Assembly: GCA_039583875.1 (NCBI GenBank)
Contig: CM077149.1
Location: 152,522,416-152,586,415 of the forward strand
Source of the DNA: Platanthera guangdongensis
Lineage: Eukaryota; Streptophyta; Magnoliopsida; Asparagales; Orchidaceae
DNA length: 64,000 nucleotides
Direction of reading: 5' to 3'
Shown here one piece after another: positions 9,731 through 20,916 of the stretch. Position 1 is the stretch's first letter. The number at the start of each line of letters is the position of its first letter. The translations under genes were made by a program, and so were the position numbers. The notes under the pieces are model-generated. The model saw only the letters and a list, made by a program, of their open reading frames with translations. It did not search any database and was not told the DNA's origin.

Positions 9731-11987
9731 TGTAACATCCGTAAATTTGACGCGAAATGTAATTTTATTTGTAGGGTCAAGTCGCGACGGGTTTTGATCG
9801 AGGCAGCGCGTCGTCAAGGTATATGTTACTCTTCCTTATGTTAGTGACCGTTAGTTTGTTAGGTGCGTTAACAATAGTATGTAACACATGTTGTTTTAGA
9901 TTCGACGCGCGCGGCGATTTCGGTTAGTATTCAAAAGAATCAGTGTTGGGTGTGTCGATAGCCGTTTAATAAGTTGTGTATGAGTGGAAATGGGGTGCCA
10001 ATAGAAGGTCTAATCCCCCCCTCTCATGCGGTTATCAAAACCGCAAAGCCGTGGATTTTAAAAAAAACCCACACATCTCATTTCACGGGAGAAAAACCGC
10101 AGCCTGTCACCCCCTTCCTCCCGATCTTTCTTCCGCTACGTCTCCCGCACGCAACGACGCCGAACGAAGCCGACGCCTCCCGCGAGGCATTCCGCCGGCC
10201 AATCCTTCCCCAGAGCGCATCTCCGACTTCTCCTCCTTCCTCTACGAGCGCCGGTGGACATTCCTTTTCCTTCCTTGGTCGTGGAAGTGTCAGATTCAAC
10301 CCTAGCCGGTGGTAGTGGAAGCGATTTTGGTTCCGGTGAGTCGATTCCTCCCTTATCTCTTTTCTCTCATGGAGATTCGTCGTTTTGGAGATTAGGCTAA
10401 ACAAAATTTTGTTCCTAATGCCCTAAATAGGTTTTGAAGTTCGTGATCCACCGCGAATCTGATGTTGGGCGCGTTGCGAGCCTTTATCGCCCTCAAGCAG
10501 AGGTATTATACTATGTTTTGGTCCTACATTTGCTTACCCTAGCCATTGTGAGATTTCTTTACGGATAACCCTAAAAGGGAAAGTGGGTAACTTAGGTTAT
10601 CTCGGACTACAGATTTTTGGTGGCCTCGGGGCAAGGATCCGGAAGTCCGCAGTAGTCAAATTTTCGTCAGAAAAGCAAATGTCGCCGCGCCGAGTATACG
10701 AGCGCCGCAGCACCACGCACCACTGTAAGGAAATTTTAATTCTTTTTATTTAGACATATCAAGAAATTATTTTATGCACACACATGTAAACTTCATACGA
10801 GCATCATAGTCAAGCACATAAAGGTGTTGCAGTGGGAAAAAGGTCGCGGAATTAGTTGTAGGGTAAATCCTTCTCCAAGACCCTAATAGCCAGATCAAAT
10901 ATACTAGCGTTAGGTGTGAAATCTTATGCGTTTACGCAAGTGTGAGAATTTGTCTAAGTTAGTGCGTGCATGTCCCTTCTAGTCGAGCATGAGAAAGTTA
11001 AGGGTCGCTCAGTAGTACACCAAAAGAGATGTCTCAAGCAGAGTAGCATTTGACCAAAAGGTCAGTAAGCACACTTCAGTCTTTTTGTGCTTGGTAGAGG
11101 CGCACTACCTTTCTCATAGGGCATATGGTATCCTATGAGTAGCAGTGTCTTGGGAGTTGACTCCCTTTGAGACAGTTAGTAGATTCGAGACCGTGTCCGC
11201 GTGACACTAGAACAATTGAGTTCATCAGATGGTCTCGGGTCGTCAGTTTCAGTTGCGCGTTAGGAGCTACTCTGCATAGAGCCTTCCTAGTAGAGGTGCA
11301 AGCTAGAAGTAACCTAAAACTCAAGTATAGACCTGACGTGAGACAGTACACTAGTTAGTGAACACTGAACGCCGAGACTTGGGTTAGTAAACTGAAAGTC
11401 GCAAACATAGAACAGGTAGATGTCTGACCAAGTAGTGTTCTGAAGGCATGCATAACATATATCATAAATGTTTTAATGCACAAAACTATTTTCAAAAGGC
11501 ATGCATTGATCATCCAAGAAAAAGCTTTTAGTGCCACTAGGAAGATTTATTTTTCTTTACTATAACCCCTCGTGGGCAATGTTTTTCAGGTGACCCAGGT
11601 GGGAAACTACACCTAGGATGAGCATTGGTGGCGTCAGTTTGTAGTGTTTTTTTTTTCCTTTCAGTTTCTCTTTACCTTCGGCATATACTTGTAGTTGTGG
11701 ACAGTGTAACTTATTAATATTTTATATATCTTGTATCAGACTTATTATGATAGTTCAGCTTTTCAGTTAATTCAATTCTATTCATCTGTAGTGGCTCTGT
11801 GATTCCAGGTATCAGGTATGTGGTTACCATTAGTTTACTTTCTTAGCTTATGTTGCTAGTTATAAATGTTTAGTAGCTTCTGCTTTATACCTGCTGTGTA
11901 CTAGTTTTAATATTGTTTCCTAGTTCTCTTTATATCGCTGACCCGGCCGGATGGCTGATTATTGAAAAACTGGGAAGGAGTGTTACA
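9731..11987 (+). repeat. G1 3' LTR (2257 bp)
   Basis: Direct repeat of 2412-4659, with terminal TGTAACATCC and AGTGTTACA. It is followed at 11988 by AATCC, the second target-site copy, and then by the continuation of the G2 LTR. The leader-like CCCTAGCCGG and the CCG|GTGAGT donor-like site recur near 10300-10340. Confidence 0.95.
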
Positions 11988-12758
11988 AATCCACTGCCTC
12001 TACCATGTTCCCCTATGCCTCTACCCTGTTCCCCTGCCCATCAAGCCCCTAACCACCACCCTCAGAGTATATTTCCCTCTCAGATATTCTTCCTCCATAT
12101 CTCACTTACCCATTCATCTACAGTACTCATCCCATACCCCATTTCCCCAACCGGGAACCTCTTTGTTCCCCTTAGCCTTCTCCTAAAACCTCCAATCAGC
12201 CAACCCCACCCCTACACCAACCTCATCGCCCCTTTCTACAAAATCAGCCCCCCCTTTATTTACCCGAGCCTCACCCTCAGCCCGAGATCCATTCCCGCAT
12301 CCCTTCCTCTCCCTTGTCGTGGATCCCGCTTCAAACCGGTCAGCCACTCAGCCCTGTCATTCCAGCCGCTGTCGGAGCCCCTCCCCCCGCCATTATTATT
12401 GTCTCCTGTTTGTGTGAATTGTGGTATAAAATCTCGTCTTTTACTGTTGCTTATTTTGGCACCTATATTGTGTAGTGGATGTTCATTTTAATTGTTATTA
12501 GTATTATTAGTCATGTGATTTGCAGAGTTTCTTCTGCGCTTGCTTGAAAGTAATTGCGCCTCTTTCGTTTTGCAAAATTAATATTTTGTCCTCCGTTAAT
12601 TAATTATTTGCAACTGCATGTGCACCTGTTGTTAATTCATAATAAATAATTACGTGTTTGCAATTTTAGCAAACCACTTGTGCACTTTCATTACACGACA
12701 TTGCATCTAGGACTGCATTAAGCGAGTTCACCTCTGCATCTACCTTACCACTACATCA
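11988..12758 (+). repeat. 5' LTR of G2, part 2
   Basis: Continuation of the LTR broken by G1. 11988-11992 is the duplicated AATCC; after it come a pyrimidine-rich stretch and AT-rich U5-like sequence ending CTACATCA at 12758. A primer-binding site follows three bases later, which fixes this end. Confidence 0.65.
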
Positions 12759-12761
12759 AAT

Positions 12762-12773
12762 TGGTATCAAAGG
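12762..12773 (+). other. G2 primer-binding site
   Basis: TGGTATCAAAGG, an initiator tRNA-Met type site with one changed base (A for G), three bases after the LTR end and about 20 bases before the gag ATG. Confidence 0.8.
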
Positions 12774-12792
12774 AGCAGGTTAGGGTCATTGC

Positions 12793-13786
12793 ATGTTACG
12801 TAGTGGTAGGGATTATCGTCAGTCCATGTCGAGTCACAATCACCCCGACGATAAGACCGCTAGCTCTCAGACGAACATGACGCCCGCGGAATTCCAAAGG
12901 CTTGTCCTCGATCGATTTGATCGAATGGGTGTCCAATTTGACACACTTAGAGGTGATATTGCGACGGTTAGCACGAGAGAAGACCAGTTATAGACACCTA
13001 GAGATCGAACGAACCCTCCACCTAATGAGGAGCCTCTCGAGGACCTTCGAGATGCCACACCACCTCCCGAGAGACGTGGTAGAGACGGCCCTCGGCGAGA
13101 TATCCCACCTCCAACAAGAGTGAATTATTGTCGTGGTTACGAGTTTCGACGAGATCGTCCTCTGGATGAACCCCGTCCTCCACCACCTCGTTGTAGAGAT
13201 AGACCCCGATATGATTATGATGATGATGACGATTACGGTGACTTCTGAGAGCCCCGTCGTGGGATGACTCCAGAGGAGGATGACATCACCCGACGGATCC
13301 GTATTGATGCTCCCACCTTCGATGGTCACTTGGACCACTACTTTGACTGGTTCCAAATGAGTGATGAGAGGCGAGTATGGTTCGCAAAGATGAAACTTAT
13401 TGGCCAAGCAAAGATATATTGGTCGAGTCTGGAGAGATCATTGGAGCGTGATGGCTACTACCCTATTACCCGATGGGATGAGATGAAGCAACGCCTACAA
13501 GATAAGTATCTTTCTGCTTCCTATCGAGATCAGCTTTTAGATCAGTTGTACGCGCTGCGTCAGGGTATTCTTTCTGTTGCTGAGTACATGTCTCGATTTG
13601 ACGAACTCGTAGTTCGTAGCGACATTATGGAGGAGCTCATTGCCACTGCCTCGCGTTTTCGTGCGGGCCTTAGATCAAACATCCGAAGGGAACTAATTCT
13701 CCATAGGATGGAGTCGGTTGAGCAGGTCTTTCAACTTGCCCTCAAATACGAGCAGTATTTGCGCTCAGCCAGCCCAAGAGAGGCAT
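12793..13786 (+). pseudogene. G2 gag
   Basis: Begins MLRSGRDYRQSM at ATG 12793, matching the start of G4 Gag (MLRSGRPFRRNM). The conserved capsid core follows: ITRRIRIDAPTFDGH, MSDERRVWFAKMKLIG, WSSLERSLERDGYYPI, LDQLYALRQGILSVAEYM and HRMESVEQVFQLALKYEQY. Compared with G4 about 15 residues are missing after TFDGH. A TAG near 12991 and a TGA near 13246 break the frame. At about 13787 it switches abruptly to unrelated sequence, losing the zinc knuckle and most of the protease. Confidence 0.85.
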
Positions 13787-13977
13787 TGTCCCTGACATCA
13801 CTCACAAGAACAAGAAAAAACTTTCAGTTGGACAATTGAATGCATGTTAGCATTTGAGGAGTTGAATTCTAAACAGATGATTGCGTCATTGTTGTGCTTA
13901 CCTTTAGGAGTATAGGGTTTCCAGAACCACAGAGATGCTTCTACTTGAGGTTTGGGTTGTGTTCTTATACAACACGG
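13787..13977 (+). other. Foreign patch in G2 copied from the neighbouring old gypsy element
   Basis: About 190 bp nearly identical to 16491-16678, beginning near CCCTGACATCACTCACAAG and ending near TTCTTATACAACA. In the other location it is the RT-RNase H junction of a different gypsy family. Here it lies between G2 gag and the G2 protease-RT linker, replacing the zinc knuckle and protease found in G4. Confidence 0.85.
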
Positions 13978-16259
13978 GATCATCGAGACCCCTGCACATC
14001 TTGAGAAGAGGTGATTTCCTGAGAGAGAGCCTAGAGACTGTGATCATGTATATGATAGCAGCCACGTTGGCAGTCGAGACCCCTAGCGAGGCCGAGATTA
14101 CTGTTCTGGATGTTCGGCAGTTGATGGATGAATTTATAGATATTGTGCCTGAGGAGCTCCCTGATGAGCTTCCCCCACTGAGGGACATCCAGCATGCGAT
14201 TGATTTGATCCCCGGGGCATCTTTGCCCAATCTGCCACACTATCGTTTAAACCCAACTGAGCATGTCGAGCTAAAGCGACAAGTTGATGAGCTTTTGCGA
14301 AAAGAGTTTATACGAGAGTCTGAGCCCGTGCGCTGTGCCAGCTCTTCTGACTCCGAAGAAGGACGATAGTCGGCGCATGTGCATTGATAGGCGTGTCATA
14401 AATAAGATCACGGTGAAGTATCATTTTCTGATTCCCCGCCTCGATGACCTCCTGGATTTGATGACTGGTGCCCAGATCTTTTCGAAGATCGACCTTCGCA
14501 GTGGGTATCACCGATTAGAATTAGAGAGGGGGATGAGTAGAAGACAGCCTTCAAGACGAAGGAAGACTTGTACGAGTGGATAGTGATGTCGTTCGGATTA
14601 TCGAACGCACCCAGTACAGTTATGAGGGTGATGACTCAAATTCTGCGGCCCTACATGTGCAAATTTTTGGTCGTATATTTCGATGATATTTTGATATACA
14701 GCCAGGGACGCGCCGAGCATTTACGCCACATTCGCCTGGTGTTCGAGCTTCCCCGAAAGGAGCATCTATACATCAACTTTAAGAAATGCTCGTTCTTATC
14801 CACATCCGTTCATTTCTTGGGCTATGTTGTATCGGCATCTGGTATTTCTGTCGATCCTGACAAAGTTAGGGTGATCCGAGAGTGGCCCACTCCGACAAAC
14901 ATCCATGAGGCTCGTAGTTTCCATGGACTTGCCACCTTTTGTAGGAGGTTTGTCCGCGTCATCAGTTCGGTCATGGCTCCTATTACAAGCTGTCTTCGTA
15001 AGGGTGATTTCGTGTGGACGAAGGCTGCCACTCGAGCTTTTGAGGAGATCGAGGAGAAACTGTCTACTGCTCCCGCTTTACGCTTACCAGATTTCTCCAA
15101 GCCGTTTGAGGTAACTTGTGTTGCGTCAGGAATTGGTATAGGTGCAGTCCTTAGCCAGGAAGGTCACCTGATCGCCTACTTTAGCGAAAAATTGAATGAG
15201 GCCCGACAAAAATATTCAAATTATAATCGAGAGTTTTATGTCATTGTGCAGGCACTGCGATACTGGCGACATTATCTCCTGCACAATGAGTTCATCTTAT
15301 ACTCAGACCATCAGACCCTGAGATATATCGATTCTCAAAAGAAATTGGGTCACCGTCACGCCAAATGGGTGGAGTATATGCAGGAGTTCCACTATGTTCT
15401 TAAGCACCGAGCAGGTGTTGAGAACAAACATGCAGACGCATTGAGTCGTCGAGTTAGCATCCTCCACACCATGAGCACCCGAGAAGTGGAGTTTGAGCAG
15501 CTAGTTCACGCTTACCCAGAGTGACCTTATTTCCCTCTCGAAGGACTCCCCCGATCTTCAGGTGGGTTATTTGATATCTGATGGATATTTACTTATGGGC
15601 TCTTGCCTCCGTATTGCTCAGCCATCCCTCCGAGATTTCCTTATCTGGGAGCTACACGCAGGCGGAGCTGCGGGACACTTTGGTAGAGATAAGACGATTG
15701 CGTTGGTTGAGGATCGTTTCTTCTAGCCCGGCCTAAAGAAAGACGTCACCAGAGTGATGAGGCATTGTAGAGTCTGCCAAACGACAAAGGGGTCTCGCCA
15801 ACCCACGGGGTTATACACTCCACTTCCAATCCCTGAGAGACCCTGGTCTGATATTAGTATGAATTTTGTTCTCGGGCTCCCTCCCACTCTGAGGAAGCTC
15901 GATTCGATATTTATTGTAGTCGATCATTTCTCAAAGATGGCGCATTTCATTCCTTCCCGAAAGACCGCTGACGCTTCCCACATAGCAGCGTTATTCTTTA
16001 AAGAAGTGTTTAAGTACCATGGTCTCCCCACCTCCATAGTCTTTGATCGCGACGTGCGATTTATGAGCTATTTCTGGAAGACTTCATGGAAAAAGACGGG
16101 TACGACTCTGAAGTTTTCCTCCGCCTACCACCCGCAGACGGACGGACAAACTGAAGTGGTTAACCGTAGTCTTGGAACTCTTCTTCGTTATCTAGTTGGA
16201 GATAGTCCGGCGACCTGGGATTATGTCACTCCCATAGCCGAATTTGCATACAATAGCAC
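13978..16259 (+). pseudogene. G2 pol: linker, RT, RNase H, partial integrase
   Basis: Resumes in the protease-RT linker (SSRPLHILRRGDFLRESL, then EELPDELPPLRDIQHAIDL), then RT with DLRSGYH and an intact YFDDILIYS (about 14676-14702), RNase H with YSDHQTLRYID and HADALSRR, the integrase zinc finger (HAGGAAGHFGRDKT ... HCRVCQ) and core (MNFVLGLPPT, AYHPQTDGQTEVVNRSLG). Frame changes occur near 14340 and 14560, and stops near 15522 and 15726. It stops at about 16259 in EFAYNST. It is closely related to G4 pol on the minus strand at 50743-54308. Confidence 0.9.
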
Positions 16260-17045
16260 AAGGTATTCTAAAAAAATTCTGGATAGCTTTATCATCTCTA
16301 TATAGATGACATTCTCGTGTATTCAAAGATGAAGATGAACAAGCCTCGTACCTATGTTGTGTGTGCGTGTGTGCGGGGGAGGGGGGGTCTCCGTGGATCC
16401 AAGGCCCAAGAAAGTTACTGAAGTCCACATTTTTGTTAGATTAGCAGGATATTATAGGAGATTAATTAAAAAATTCTCAAAGATGGCATGGTCCCTGACA
16501 TCACTCACAAGAAAAGGAAAAAACTTTCAGTTGGACAATTGAATGCAAGTTAGCATTTGAGGAGTTGAATTCTAAACAGATGATTGCGCCATTGTTGTGC
16601 ATACCTTCAGGAGTATAGGGTTTCCCAAACCACAGAGATGCTTCTACTTGAGGTTTGGGTTGTGTTCTTATACAACATGAGAAGGTATGCTTCTGGGCAA
16701 CTTAAAGACTAAGAGCGAAATTACCTGGTATATGACTTGAAGCTAGCAACAGTGATTCATGCACTAGAGATCTGAAAAGACTATCTTTATGGTTTCGCTA
16801 GAAGATCTTCTTAGATCATAAAGCCTCGAGTTTTTCTTTACACATTAGGAATTCAATATGAAACATCACAAATCATTTGAGTTCATTTCAGACAACCATG
16901 TCAGTCATTCTGGCAAAGCAAATGCGGTAGCATATGTGCTTAGTAGAAGATGTTCTAGTTATCCTCTTATATCATGTCAGCAAAAATTAGTTAGAGCATG
17001 AGACAAACTAAACATCAATGTCGTCCACATACCTATAAGAGTTGC
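16260..17045 (+). pseudogene. Old gypsy element, right piece: RT and RNase H remnant
   Basis: Starts inside RT with KILDSFII then, one base out of frame, YIDDILVYSK (about 16297-16326). After an internal deletion it continues with SVDPRPKKVTEV, RLAGYYRRLIKKFSK and LTSLTRKGKNF (16391-16530), then a heavily broken RNase H ending with NAVAYVLSRR (about 16919-16950). It resembles the G1 family. Bases 16491-16678 are the likely donor of the patch in G2. At about 17045 it meets a minus-strand copia fragment. Confidence 0.75.
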
Positions 17046-18060
17046 CAATTTACCTTCCTGTGTTTGATGAACATAGTATGATCCACATTACTCTGAGTAT
17101 ATCCAAAGGTCGGCATGGCCTTGTAAAATCTCCCAAAGCAAGCTCTAGGAGATTATTTGAGGCCGTATAAAAGTTTTTTTTTTAGCTTTCATACCTTTTC
17201 AAAGCCTTCTGGGGCAAATTCAGGAGGTAGGGACATTTACACTTCCTTTTTTAGTCCCCCATGAAGGAACACATTCTTCATATCCAGCTAATTGAGGCTC
17301 CATTCCTTATAGGCAGCACATGATAGGAAAACTATTATGGAGTTCGTCTTGGCTACAAGAGCAAAAGTATCCTGATAATCAACCCTAATGGTCTGAGAGC
17401 ACCCTTTAACAACCAGTCATGCATTGTATTTTTCAACAATTCCTGGAGTTTTTTGTTTGAAAGAAAATACCACTTACACCCAACAATTTCCTTCTCATGA
17501 GGAAGACGCACAAGATCTCAAATAAAATTTTTTTCAAGGACATGCATTTCTTCAATCGTGTCATATTACCATTTGCCGTGATAAAAGAACTTCCTAACAC
17601 GACGATGGAATATAATAGGAGGACAAAAAGGAAACAGTCATAAGATACATACTCAGACAAAGGGTGTTGGGCGGAGGCACCTTCTCTTAGTGTAGTGGAT
17701 TCTGAAGATGGGTCAGATGCCAGGTCGGGTATTCTGAGAGAAGCTTACGTGTTTGTAGTCTTATTTCTTTGAGAGTAAACCTGCAAAGGGGGGCATAGGA
17801 TTGATAGCGGAGTGGCATCTAAAAAGTGGTGCAGGGAAGTAATGGGTAAAGGTATAGGGAAGGACACCCCCCCCCCCCCGAAGTGAGTTACCATAATAGC
17901 TCTCAGATTTAGGAAAGGTGACATCAATAGTCACAAAGGCATTCTTGGTAATGGGGTCAAAGTATTTGTAACCTTTTGAATTGGGAAATACCCGATGAAG
18001 ACACGTTTTAGGGAACGAGTCATGTTTAGTTTTTGATGCATGTGAACGAAGCACACACAT
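17046..18060 (-). pseudogene. Copia integrase C-terminus and RT remnant
   Basis: Minus-strand frames show the post-integrase motif of copia elements, KGYKYFDPITKNAFVTIDVTF (about 17905-17970), a C13 tract at 17867-17879, and the start of RT (NAWLVVKG, VDYQDTFALVAK, LDMKNVFLHG, about 17270-17430). RT then degenerates towards 17050 (GYTQSNVDHTMFIKH). No intact catalytic YxDD motif is present because the fragment ends before it. Confidence 0.75.
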
Positions 18061-19158
18061 TCAAATATATGAGGATGAAGGGTAGTGGGAGAAACCTGAA
18101 GAGTATTGAGGCCATTTTGTTCCGGAGAATCCGTGTAGGCATACAATTAATGAGGTAAGTTTTTGTGAGAATAACATCCCCCAATAGTATTTCAGAAGAT
18201 AAATCTTGAGTAAGAGACACTTGTCAACTTCCAAAAGACATCTTTTTTGAGTTCAATCACACCATTTTAAGTGGCTGAGTAGGCACAAGAAGTTTGATGA
18301 ATAATGTCAAGATCACTGAGATATCATTCAAGCTATGAATCGGTATACTCACAACAGATGTTAGTACGAAAAATTTAATGGTGGTATTGAATTCGGTAAC
18401 TATCAATTTTTGAAAACGTTGTAATAACAAAAACACTTCACTTTAACCTTCATTAAATAGACCCAAGAAATGTGGGAAAAACAACTACTGAAAGTAACAA
18501 ACAAAAAATACCCATATATTGAAGAGAAGGATTCATTCGCAATACTCACCCTGTTTCTACCAGACAATGGGATGTAGGACACAAAATCTTAAGCAGAATA
18601 GGAAGCACACACATTCAAATATATGAGGATGAAGGGTAGTGGGAGGAACCTGAAGAGTATTGAGGGCGTTTTGTTCCTGAGAATCTGTGTAGGCATACAA
18701 TTAATGAGGTAAGTTTTTGTGAGAATAACATCCCCCAATAGTATTTCGGAAGATACATCTTGAGTAAGAGACACTTGTCAACTTCTAGATGATAACTTTT
18801 TTGAGTTCAATCACACCATTTTAAGTGGCTGAGTAGACACAAGAAGTTTGATGAATAATGTCAAGCTCACCGAGATATCATTCAAGCTATAAATCGATAT
18901 ACTCACAACCGATGTTAGTACGAAAAATTTTAATGGTGGCATTGAATTCGGTAACTATCAATTTTTGAAAACACTGTAATAACGAAAACACTTCACTTTA
19001 ACCTTCATTAAATAGACCTAAGAAATGCGGGAAAAACAACTAATGAAAGTAACAAACCAAAAATACTCATATATTGAAGAGAAGGATTCATCTGCAATAC
19101 TCACTTTGTTTCTACCAGACAAAAGGGGATGTAGGACACAAAACCTTAAGCAGAACGG
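18051..19158. repeat. Direct tandem duplication, two units of 554 bp
   Basis: 18051-18604 and 18605-19158 are near-identical, each starting GCACACACATTCAAATATAT and ending near CTTAAGCAGAA. They differ by scattered substitutions and a few small indels. The unit covers part of the minus-strand copia integrase region, so one copy is an internal duplication rather than part of the original element. Confidence 0.95.
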
Positions 19159-19286
19159 GTCATATGATCTATCACTTCAAAATCAATGATACAGTGGGTA
19201 GAAGGGCGAGTGGACGCAACATGAGGACCTGGTAAGACTTGATGAGCACATGAGAACGAAGAGGTCGACGGCTCAGTAGGCTGTCT

Positions 19287-19860
19287 CTACATCAATTGGC
19301 GGAACGACTGTATCTCATTAGCAGATAGATCCACTAGAAGGCTCACAATATCAGAACCAACGCAGGGCGAGGCCTCCTCCGAGGAATCAAAAAGGTGAGC
19401 ATACCTAGACTGAGATGATCGGCCCTGAGAGCGACCATAGCTACGACCCCCTCTCGTTGTAGAACCTTCTCTCAAAGGTGGGAAGCCATGAAGCCAGAAG
19501 CATGCGTCTCGAGAATAGCGGCACTTAGCACAGTAGTCACAAATCAGATGATCATTATTAGCGGACTTCGATCTTGGGTCACGGGAAGCACGACTACGGA
19601 CTACTAGAACCATATTGAGCAGAAAGGGCAGGTCCCTCAAAAACCGAGTCCGGTAACCAGGCCCGTCGCCGATCAAACTCTTGTTGAACAAGACTATACA
19701 CTACTGGAAGAGGAGCGAGGGAGAGACAATAAATCTGAACACTGATCTGATCAAATTCACTATGAAGCCCATGCAAAAATTCAAAGGCCACTTTGCATTC
19801 TTCCAGGGCTAAAACAAGAACATCATTCTCGGGAGACAAAAGGGTGAGTGAATCAAAATT
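19287..19860 (-). pseudogene. Copia gag remnant with damaged zinc knuckle
   Basis: Minus-strand reading gives the copia Gag helix region FLHGLHSEFDQISVQIYCLS (19840-19700) and, in a second frame, a nucleocapsid motif CDYCAKCRYSRDACFWLHG (about 19490-19550), where copia Gag usually has CDYC with a histidine seven residues on; here it is replaced, so the knuckle should not bind zinc normally. An Arg/Gly/Ser-rich stretch follows. The two frames show at least one frameshift near 19650. Confidence 0.7.
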
Positions 19861-20469
19861 ATCATACTCCTAATAAAGTTGAGTGAACTTTATGTAGTAG
19901 ATGGAGGTGTGTGTATGGGGGGAGGGGGAGGGGGAGGTCCTTTAGTCTCAGAAGGAATACCTTCTCTCAAAGTTAGAAGATCTGAGCAGCATTCCCTCAG
20001 CATGAATAAGTGGTCTTACCTCTCTTCCAAATATCTACAGCTGTATCTAAGAACAAATAGTTTCGGGCAACTAATTCTAGCATGAATATTTAGGGTTTTC
20101 TCGTACAAATGAGAAGGAAATCAGATCCATGAAGAGTCCAAAACTGGCCCACGGATCCACACGAAGTCAGAATCAATGAAGAGATAAAGAAGGAAGAGGA
20201 ATCCCCTTGAAAAAGAAGGGAAAATGGCACCGAATATAGGTTTAGATCTCCATTCCTAAAACCTGTTGAAGGTTTGACCGATGTTCAACTATATCGAAGC
20301 GGGAAAAGTGGGAGGAGTGCGGGAGTAGTTATCGAGAGGCGGTGTCGATGCGGGAGAAGTGATCGAGAGAAGGAGATGAAATGCAAGATGAGAGCGAGGC
20401 GGGGTCAAAGAAGGAGAGCGACGCCAGCTGGATGCTGGACAAACGCATGCGGGAGGGTTTCTCCCTGAG

Positions 20470-20481
20470 GCTCTGATACCA
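20470..20481 (-). other. Primer-binding site of the minus-strand copia element
   Basis: The plus-strand GCTCTGATACCA reads TGGTATCAGAGC on the minus strand, the initiator tRNA-Met site. It directly abuts the proposed LTR end at 20482. Confidence 0.85.
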
Positions 20482-20659
20482 TGTTGAAAAGTTAACTTCA
20501 TAAATAATCAATCATTACAATATGTCTCACTCTAATATCTTAGTGAAGGATAATAAGGAAAAATTCACAAATTAGAGAAATACAGGAAATAGTGGGGCAA
20601 TAAGGATAAATACACAAAATAGAGAAATACAAGAAATGATAAAATACACAATGCTAACA
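20482..20659 (-). repeat. Short 5' LTR of the minus-strand copia element
   Basis: On the minus strand the 178-bp segment starts TGTTAGCATTGTG and ends CTTTTCAACA, immediately before the PBS. A TG...CA boundary and this length are usual for copia LTRs. No second copy is in the window, so the outer boundary is inferred. Confidence 0.55.
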
Positions 20660-20916
20660 AGCATGTATCTCTTGGACTTTTATGAAGCATTGAAAATGGG
20701 GCAGCAATTGCACATTTACTCTAGAAGCAAATGCCACTAAATATGTCCCTACTAAATTGTGCCCATCTCAGTCTGTTAAATTAATTGTTGAATGTCCAGA
20801 GTTCAGCATAAATTTACATCTATAAAACATCTAAACACTAAATATGACCAATCCAAAGGTACAAAAAATAATAAGGTTGTCTTCTTTACAAAAGTTAAGG
20901 AAAATATCATAAATCT
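20660..20916. other. AT-rich spacer, nothing recognised
   Basis: About 257 bp of AT-rich sequence between the copia LTR and the solo LTR. I see no ORF, repeat or exon. It ends with AATCT (20912-20916), a likely diverged target-site copy of the solo LTR. Confidence 0.5.

Larger units (their letters stand above)
2412..11987 (+). mobile_element. Complete Del/Tekay-like gypsy retrotransposon G1
   Basis: A 9576-bp element bounded by two LTRs (2412-4659 and 9731-11987) that begin TGTAACATCC and end GGTTACA or TGTTACA. It is flanked by a perfect 5-bp duplication AATCC (2407-2411 and 11988-11992). A PBS for initiator tRNA-Met follows the 5' LTR, and a purine-rich stretch precedes the 3' LTR. Gene order gag, protease, RT, RNase H, integrase and a weak C-terminal chromodomain-like tail identify a chromovirus; the long LTRs and tail fit Del/Tekay. 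It sits inside the G2 5' LTR. Seven premature stops break pol without any frameshift. Confidence 0.95.
1807..16259 (+). mobile_element. Ty3/gypsy element G2, 3'-truncated and interrupted by G1
   Basis: A gypsy retrotransposon of the same family as G4 (gag start MLRSGR, pol block ELPDELPPLRDIQHAIDL). Its order is a split 5' LTR (1807-2411 and 11993-12758), PBS 12762-12773, gag from 12793, a foreign patch 13787-13977, then protease-linker, RT, RNase H and integrase to about 16259, where it stops inside the integrase core. No 3' LTR, polypurine tract or chromodomain follows; the sequence switches to an RT remnant of another gypsy family. G1 was inserted later into the LTR. Confidence 0.75.
17046..20659 (-). 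mobile_element. Minus-strand Ty1/copia element, 3'-truncated
   Basis: Reading right to left: a short 5' LTR (20482-20659), a tRNA-Met PBS (20470-20481), a leader, gag (about 19287-19860), an integrase C-terminal region with a 554-bp tandem duplication (17760-19160) and RT to about 17046. RT landmarks on the minus strand are VDYQDTFALVAK (about 17350-17385) and LYGLK near 17170. There are many stops and frameshifts. RNase H and the 3' LTR are missing; the left edge abuts a gypsy remnant. Confidence 0.75.
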
